Shown piece by piece: positions 58,007 through 64,000 of a stretch of DNA of 64,000 nucleotides. Position 1 is the first letter of the stretch. Each line of letters starts with the position of its first letter. The translations under genes and the position numbers were made by a program. The stretch spans positions 91,547,501-91,611,500 of the forward strand of contig CM073886.1 in assembly GCA_037176705.1 (NCBI GenBank), given 5' to 3'. Under the pieces are notes generated by a model. That model was not told where the DNA came from and did no database searches. It saw nothing but the letters and a program-made list of their open reading frames with translations. The DNA is from Molossus alvarezi (Eukaryota; Chordata; Mammalia; Chiroptera; Molossidae).

Positions 58007-59120
58007 TCAAGTGATTTTTCACTTCATAGCTGCTAACCATAATATGAGAAAGGATAAATAATAAAATATTAGTAGTTAGAAGGCTCTTTGCTTAGTCAAC
58101 TTTCAATTATATATTATTGAGGTGATGTGCTAGAACCAGCTTAAAGGGTCAAACATGCACAACTCTTCCCAACCCTACATTCAGTGATCATATTGGTTGC
58201 TTGAAATCAGCATGGTGGCAGTATTTACACTACAGAAATTGGCAAGTGTGACAACAACTGTTTTCCCTTGGAGAAACTGACTGTATTTAAAGAATAACTT
58301 ACATAGAGAAAATTCACAAATGTATAATGAATTCTCACAAACTGAAAATACCTGTGAAACCATTTTCTGTTAGAAGGAATAAAACCTTTCTAACATCCTG
58401 AAGGTCCCTCTCATGCTTCTTCTGAGGAAACGGGTGCTCAGACAGGTGACTTATTTGAAGTCACAAAGATAGCAAATTTCAGAGGCAGAACTTATCTATA
58501 ATGCTCTTATACAATGCCATTTTTCTTGTCATTGTATTTATTCCTATTCCCTATCTTGTTGGGACTCCCACAGCATGGGGTATTTGAACTAGCAGCTTCT
58601 GCAGAAGCATTAGTTTTGCAAGTGGGAGTTTTTGGTTGGGCTGAGACGTCATGGTCAGTGTACCACAAACATGTCTTTGGAGAACCTAGAGAAGGTTTGA
58701 GAAAAAATGAAAAATACCTCCTGCTCACAAAAACGTTGAAGACCCTTCTTAAAAGTGTTAGTGCTCAAAATAAATCACTCAAGGCTAAAATGAACTTTCT
58801 GTATGGCAGGTATGAAATAAACAAAAATCCTCTGCTACTCACTGAAAGATCTCTTTCTTAAATGAGTGCATGTCTCTCACTCATCAATGCCATTGTGTAT
58901 TTGAAAATTAATGCTACCTAAATATTTCCCTATTTAAGAAATATGGAGCAGCTAACTGAGACTTTGTTCATGATTAAACAAAGTGTTGATAGTAAACTAC
59001 ATATTTAAAATTCACATTCATTGGTTGTTTGGACTCTGTGACATGGTAATAGGAATGAGTCAATGATTTCTACAATTCTTTGAGCTGTTCAATTTTGAAA
59101 CATGAGAAAAGCAATACACA
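58007..59120. other. Intronic sequence; a MIR-like fragment near 58415-58500
   Basis: CTGAGGAAACGGGTGCTCAG and TTTGAAGTCACAAAGATAGC fit antisense MIR. A 115-aa frame at 58514-58861 has no recognised homology. Otherwise nothing supported. Confidence 0.4.
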
Positions 59121-59130
59121 AGTATGTTGG

Positions 59131-59186
59131 TATATTTATCCTGGTGCATGGGTCGAGCCTCAACCACTGAGCCGCACCAGCCAGGC
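59131..59186 (-). mobile_element. Tailless SINE head with perfect TSD
   Basis: Only the first ~45 bp of a short-type Ves SINE (minus strand GCCTGGCTGGTGCGGCTCAG to ACCCATGCACCAGG), with no B box, centre or A-tail. AGTATGTTGG flanks it at 59121-59130 and 59187-59196. Breaks in the anticodon-loop-like region. Confidence 0.85.
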
Positions 59187-59375
59187 AGTATGTTGGTCTA
59201 CTTAAAGCATCCAGCACAGTGCTCAGCACATAGGAAAACTCAGTAAGTGATGGTCTTGCCATTCTCCTGATTTCCCCAGACTACTTTTACTTATCATGTA
59301 TGCAGGAAAGAAAAGGTAATCTTAAAGAATGGATAATTCAAGAGCCTTATATATTTAGCTCTGAAATACATATAT

Positions 59376-59889
59376 AGAGGGTCTCTGCCTAATGATGGTT
59401 GGACTCGTGATTTTTCAACTTTATGAGGTGTAAAAACAATGCATGCAGTAGTAACTGTACTTGGAATTCTGAATTTTGAACTTTTCCTAGGATAGCAATA
59501 TGCGGTATGGTGATGTTGGGCAGCACCAATGAGACACAGCTCCCAGGTGGCAATGTGATTATGAGCATAAAAAACTGATAATCTACAGTGTACTGTATTG
59601 CCATATATTTTTGGATATTGTGTTTTGTTTTCATGTCTTCAAAACATCCACCTGTATCTGTGTCTCTTGCTTCTTGTAACAAGAGGAAGGCAATTACTCT
59701 TGAGATGAAACTGAAGACAACTGCCCAACTGTAGGCTAACATAAGTATTCTGAGCACATTTAAGGTAGGCTAGGCTTAGCTATGATGTTTTTAAGTTAGG
59801 TGTATCAAAAGAATTTTTTGACACGAGATATTTTCAACTTAAGATGGGTTTATTGGGTCGCAACCTCATTGTAAGCTAAAGAGCATCTG
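59376..59889. mobile_element. Tigger-type DNA transposon
   Basis: Right end: CAACTTAAGATGGGTTTATT, CATTGTAAGCTAAAGAGCAT; left end: GGGTCTCTGCCTAATGATGG; TA on both sides. Inverted ends are diverged. The 122-aa antisense frame is not credible as a transposase. Confidence 0.7.
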
Positions 59890-60239
59890 TATTATTTTTC
59901 CCTTTTATCTTCCTATTTATTTGATTAAAATGGTTTATATCGCTTTAGTAAGTTACCCCTGTAAGTAAAGGAAGATGAAAGGAGAAACACTACTTGAGAT
60001 GTAAAAGCTGCTAGAGATAATCTAAATGTAGAAGATTTTTTGGTAAGTATAATAATAAGATAACAATTCCAAAGCAGCTCTTGAGAATAGGGATAAAACT
60101 GATTGTGAAGTCAATAAAAATATAGCTTTGTTTTCTGGTCAATAAAACTCTCAGATGTATTAGCTAAGTAGTGTTAATAATCTTGTTGTCAACCAGCATA
60201 AAGAAACCAAGATAAAAAGAGCCAAGTTTCTAGGTTTCA

Positions 60240-60410
60240 AATTTTGGTTCCATTACTACCAGCTGAGTAACCTTGGACAATGACTTAACTTCTCTGCCTT
60301 GTGTTTTTTAATATGCAAAGAGGAAAAATAAAAGTACCTTTCTCAAAGGTTTGCTGTAAGGTGAAATTAGGCAATATTCATATAATGCTTAGATTAGTGC
60401 TTAGAAGTAA
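60240..60410 (+). repeat. MIR SINE
   Basis: GCTGAGTAACCTTGGACAAT, GACTTAACTTCTCTGCCTTG and GCTTAGATTAGTGCTTAG follow MIR order. Confidence 0.75.
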
Positions 60411-61075
60411 AAAAAAAAAAAGCTACATGTATTGTTATTTTTATTACTTCATCATATTACAAAACTCAGTTATAGATATTCCCTTAAATTTGACAAGACT
60501 ACAAATAAATGTTAATCATGATATGCTTGATCAAAATGTCTTTTAATTTTTTTTCATTCCCTATATGTACCTAGCTGCCAATCTCTCCAAAAATATGAAA
60601 ATGTTGTATTAATATGTACATTATTAATGGAATACATACTTTGCTAATTTATATTCTTATACATTAAGTGATATTAAAATACATTTAAAAGTACTACTTA
60701 TAGTATAAAATAGCAAGAACTTATTAAATATAATTCATGACTTGTGAACACTCCTTTTCTTTAAGTATGTTGTTGTGGGATGTCCATAGTACTTTCATGT
60801 CTTAGAGTAGTTGACAGACTAAATATACACACAGTGACCAGACCGCCAGACCGTAGGTAATGACAGCACTCCAGCCCTCAATCTGCAGCAACCAGCCCAG
60901 GAAGCCAACCCATGATCTACAGCAGGGGTGGGGAACTCCCAGCCTTATAAGGCCGGAGAAATCAGTACCAGCTAACATCACATGCCTCACTCCCTTCTCA
61001 AACTTGCTCCTTAACCTGCATTTATGATTCAAGAGAACAGCATCCTCAATTCACTGATAAAAAGGCCTTGACTCT
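60411..61075. other. Intronic sequence, possibly with a hAT fragment
   Basis: CAGGGGTGGGGAACTCCCAG at about 60923 resembles the start of a mammalian hAT element, but no second end was found. Confidence 0.3.
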
Positions 61076-61079
61076 TCCT

Positions 61080-61800
61080 TTTCCCTTTCCTTTTTCACCA
61101 TCATGTGTAATGAGTCCCCAAGTCCTGTTGAGGTTCAGTCTCTCTCAAATATGTCTATCTCTCCAAAGTCATTTTAACTTCTCTTACCAGAATTTCTACC
61201 ATAACCTCCTAACTAGTCTCTCTGAATACCATCTAAATCCTATTTACAACCCCCTCCCCCCATTCACTATCTATGCTTCTGCTATACTGACCTTAAAAAA
61301 CAACTTTATCAGGTCATTGTTAATCTTGTTTTACGTTTCTTAGTAAGGTATAAAATGGTCGTTCAGTTCTGACCTCCACACATTTTTCCATCTTTACTCC
61401 CAGTCAGCAATGCCCCCAAATTTATCTTCCTATCAATGTTACCATCTTCTTGTAACTAGTCCCTGAACAGGCCAGGTGCTCTCTTCACTCTTCTCTGCCT
61501 CGCCTCCTAGTGAACTCCTGACTGTCTGTTCCACAAGATTTCATGCACGGATTCCAGGAGGAAATCCCTTTGACCTTTCACCTTTCCCATGGAGAGCTGG
61601 CTGTTCCTCCACCATCCCGTGCCTACTTCTTTTAAGGCACTTGTCAAAATTCGAGTGTCTTCACTGTCTTCCCTCCATCTCAGCTACTAGACCGCGAGCT
61701 CCTAGAGGGCGAGCACTCTCTTTTCCTTTGCATTCCCAGCCCTGAGCAGAGTATCTTACACACAGAAAATACTCAGTAAATGCTAAATAAAGAGAATAAA
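61080..61800 (+). mobile_element. L2 LINE 3' end
   Basis: TATTTACAACCCCCTCCCCC, CCTTTGACCTTTCACCTTTC (61569), AGACCGCGAGCTCCTAGAGG (61690) and the end ACTCAGTAAATGCTAAATAA give typical L2 3' order. The frame at 61476-61745 is inside it. Confidence 0.8.
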
Positions 61801-62116
61801 CCAAGAATTTAAACTTTATTCATTGTCAACATTTTTAACTTATTAGATGACGTTTAAGGATTTTTATTAATGGCTGATTTTCTGATGAATGCTTTAAAAT
61901 TTCAGTTCTAAGCAATTATGACCTTTCTTTAAAAATATGAAAAGCATGAATTGTTTATGGGAAAAGTGTGGTAAGAAATAATTGGAGCTGACTTCTGAAA
62001 GTATGGGTTCTTCTTCCCTAAAGATCAAGATATCACTTATAGTTGCAAATGGTTTAGATGTATTCATTCACCCAATGACTGTCTAAAGTCCCTGATGAAT
62101 CTGAATCCAGGAGATG

Positions 62117-62156
62117 GTGTGTGTGTATGTGTTGTGTGTGTGTGTGTGTGTGTGTA
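62117..62156. repeat. (TG)n microsatellite
   Basis: About 40 bp of GT/TG repeats with minor interruptions, directly next to a SINE tail. Confidence 0.92.
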
Positions 62157-62368
62157 TTTAATTTTTTTCCTTAATTGATGTTAGAGAGAGGTAGGGAGAG
62201 GGAGAGAGAGACAGAAACATTGATGAGAGAGAACATCGACTGGCCACCTCCTGCATGCCCCCACTGGGGATTGGGCCCACAACCTGGGCATGTGTCCTGA
62301 CTGGGAATCGAACTGGCGACCTCTTCGTGCATGGGTTGATGTTCAACCACTGAGCTACACCGGCCAGT
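62157..62368 (-). mobile_element. Ves SINE, short type
   Basis: Head at right (minus strand TGGCCGGTGTAGCTCAGTGG). Possible TSD CAGGAGAT (62108-62115) and CAGGAGAC (62370-62377), placing the microsatellite within the tail side. Confidence 0.9.
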
Positions 62369-62369
62369 C

Positions 62370-62930
62370 AGGAGACAATGTATATTAATGGCTGGAGAAT
62401 AACTTGGGAATTAAAGCTTTCTTCACTATTATTCTGAACATTTTCTTAGGCATTTTGTTTTGTACAACATGCTTGAAGCTTGTTATACATTATAATTAGC
62501 CAAGTCTATTATGGTATACGATACCAAACTAAATATAAAAAGAATGGGCAATCTTAAGAGATTGTGCTATACTCTTACTATGGCTTGCTTTATGACTGTG
62601 TCATCCTAAAACCAGTTTTATTTCCTAAGTCCATTTATACATTCATTTTCCTCCAGCTCAAACTCTCTGAAATGCTTTTTGTAACATAACACATCACAAA
62701 AAGCATGCTGCAAAATGCCAGAGGTTTTCCAGTTTTCCCAAGGCATAACATATTTTATTGCTATTTAAACAAAAGAAGAAATAAAGTCAACAATTACCAT
62801 TGGAGAATCCATACAATACCAGAAACAAGGCATGGATGTGATCCTGTCAATCTCAGGAGAAGGGGTCAGTAGGTAAAACCCCAATTCCACAATTTTCATC
62901 CATCTTGTCATCAGGTCCTACTTATCATCG
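62370..62930. other. Intronic sequence with no recognised feature
   Basis: Nothing supported. Confidence 0.4.
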
Positions 62931-62947
62931 TTCTGACACTGTTTCTT

Positions 62948-63176
62948 TCTTTTTTAAAAAAATTTTTTCACTTTATTGATTTTAGAGAGAGAGGAAGTAA
63001 GAGAGAGAGAGAGAGAAACATCGATGAGAGAGAACATCAAGTGGTTGCTTCCTGCATGCCTCCCACTGGGGGTTGGGACCACAACCTGGGCATGTGTCCT
63101 GACCGGGAATCGAACCGGTGACCAATCGAATTGGTGCATAGGTCGATGCTCAACCACTGAGCCACATTGGCCAAAC
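62948..63176 (-). mobile_element. Ves SINE, short type
   Basis: TSD CTGACACTGTTTCTT is perfect over 15 bp at 62933-62947 and 63177-63191. A short local duplication (AATCGAACCGGTGACC / AATCGAATTGGTG) lies in the head. Confidence 0.94.
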
Positions 63177-63332
63177 CTGACACTGTTTCTTAAATAGCAA
63201 CTTCCTAGAGAGTAAAGGTGGACTTCAAAAATTTTAACTCTCTAAAGGTCTCAACTCTATTTAAGCTTAAAAGTGAGTACCCTTCATAATTCTTCTTTTC
63301 CAAACTCTTATATAACTGAATAGGACTTTTAT

Positions 63333-63614
63333 TTTTTATTTATTTATTTATTTATTTTAAAAAGTTGAGTGCTTTTATTTTTTGTTTTATCCTTACCCAA
63401 GGACATTTTTGCATTTATCTTCAGATAGAGCGGGAGGAAGAGAGAGAGAGAAACATCGATGTGAGAGAGACACATCGACTGGTTGCCACTCACACGGCCC
63501 CAACAGGGACCGGGGACAAATTGCAACCGAGGTATGTGCCCTTAGTGGGAACTGAACCCGGGACTCTGGTCTGTGGGCCATCGCTCTAACCACTGAGAAA
63601 AACTGGCCAGGGCT
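63333..63614 (-). mobile_element. Ves SINE, long type, with (TTTA)n tail
   Basis: Complete; the A-tail is expanded as (TTTA)n on the plus strand at 63336-63358. Flanks TGAATAGGACTTTTA (63318-63332) and TGAATGGGACTTTTA (63615-63629) differ at one base. Confidence 0.92.
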
Positions 63615-63829
63615 TGAATGGGACTTTTAAATATCTTCCATTCATTAAAGGTAAAGTGATGGAATCCAAATTCCTAGTTTTCAGGCATGGACTGCCCAAC
63701 TATTCAATTTTACCTCTGAGGATAATATTAGTGTAAGCATTAAGAATAAGTGAAGGTCCAGAAAGAGAGGATTCACCACTAATAGTAAAGGCACAATTAA
63801 TATAAAAATAATTTTAACTTGAATAATAA

Positions 63830-63995
63830 AACTATTTATCAGATGCTTACTGTATGCAAGGTACTGTCCTAAAATTAAAATATATTATCACAATAACTGT
63901 AGGAGGTGGGCACTATTAGCTGCAATTTATAGACAGTGACTCGAAGCCCAGAGACAGTAAGTCACCTGCAAGGGAGAAGCAGGACTCAACAGAAC
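63830..63995 (-). repeat. MIR SINE
   Basis: ATCAGATGCTTACTGTATGC, AGGTACTGTCCTAAAATTAA and CCAGAGACAGTAAGTCACCT follow antisense MIR order. Runs to the right edge. Confidence 0.75.
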
Positions 63996-64000
63996 TGATC

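Larger units (their letters stand above)
35425..64000 (-). other. RNF180: RNF180 upstream intron, partial
   Basis: This lies 5' of the RING exon on the gene strand. The exon encoding the basic region before the acidic stretch was not seen, so the intron is inferred to extend past the right edge. All open frames here trace to repeats or are short and unsupported. Confidence 0.65.

Noticed and set aside
1..64000. HeliBat-type Helitrons, which are common in vesper bats
   Set aside because: I looked for their typical ends (TAAAAGGCTAATATGC-like start, CTAGT end with hairpin) and found none.

Overview
The window is mammalian, and almost certainly from a yangochiropteran (vesper-type) bat. The evidence is about 29 tRNA-derived SINEs of the bat Ves type, on both strands, most with clean target-site duplications (TSDs), together with SPIN-like hAT DNA transposons and mammalian L1, L2, MIR, MER and MaLR repeats. 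The sequence is AT-rich. No bacterial, phage, CRISPR or operon-like structure is present.

The only host gene I can support is RNF180 (RING finger E3 ligase, also called Rines), on the minus strand. Two consecutive internal coding exons are visible. 35199-35424 encodes the C3HC4 RING domain. 29023-29151 encodes the segment after it. Both have consensus AG/GT splice sites and compatible phases (0 in, 1 out; 1 in, 1 out). The intron between them is 6,047 bp. The large upstream coding exon and the terminal exon with the membrane anchor were not found, so the flanking introns are at least 28.5 kb (right) and 29.0 kb (left). The rest of the window is therefore intronic.

Layout. 1-29 kb: last visible intron. 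It holds fragments of old L1s on both strands, an insertion-rich L1 at 17.9-20.3 kb carrying a solo class I endogenous-retrovirus LTR, a solo class II-type LTR at 5.2-5.6 kb, many SINEs, and an unexplained CpG-rich exon-like block at 21.6 kb. 29-35 kb: the RNF180 exons, with a SPIN-like hAT, MER5- and Tigger-type DNA transposons and SINEs between them. 35-40 kb: L1 and L2 fragments with an inverted L2 duplication. 40.3-46.4 kb: a nearly full-length but dead L1 on the minus strand. 46-52 kb: L2, MaLR, a candidate LTR and MER20. 52-55 kb: two tail-to-tail L1s, one containing a SINE that itself contains a hAT element. 55-64 kb: mariner-type MITE, Tigger, MIR, L2 and more SINEs.

I did not find a convincing new biological system. 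The observations most worth checking are the CpG-rich exon-like block, SINEs lacking their 3' tail but flanked by TSDs, three places where two SINEs share one target site, the L1/SINE/hAT nest, the inverted L2 repeat and a possible L1 3' transduction. Repeat names come from recognition by eye, not from a database search.
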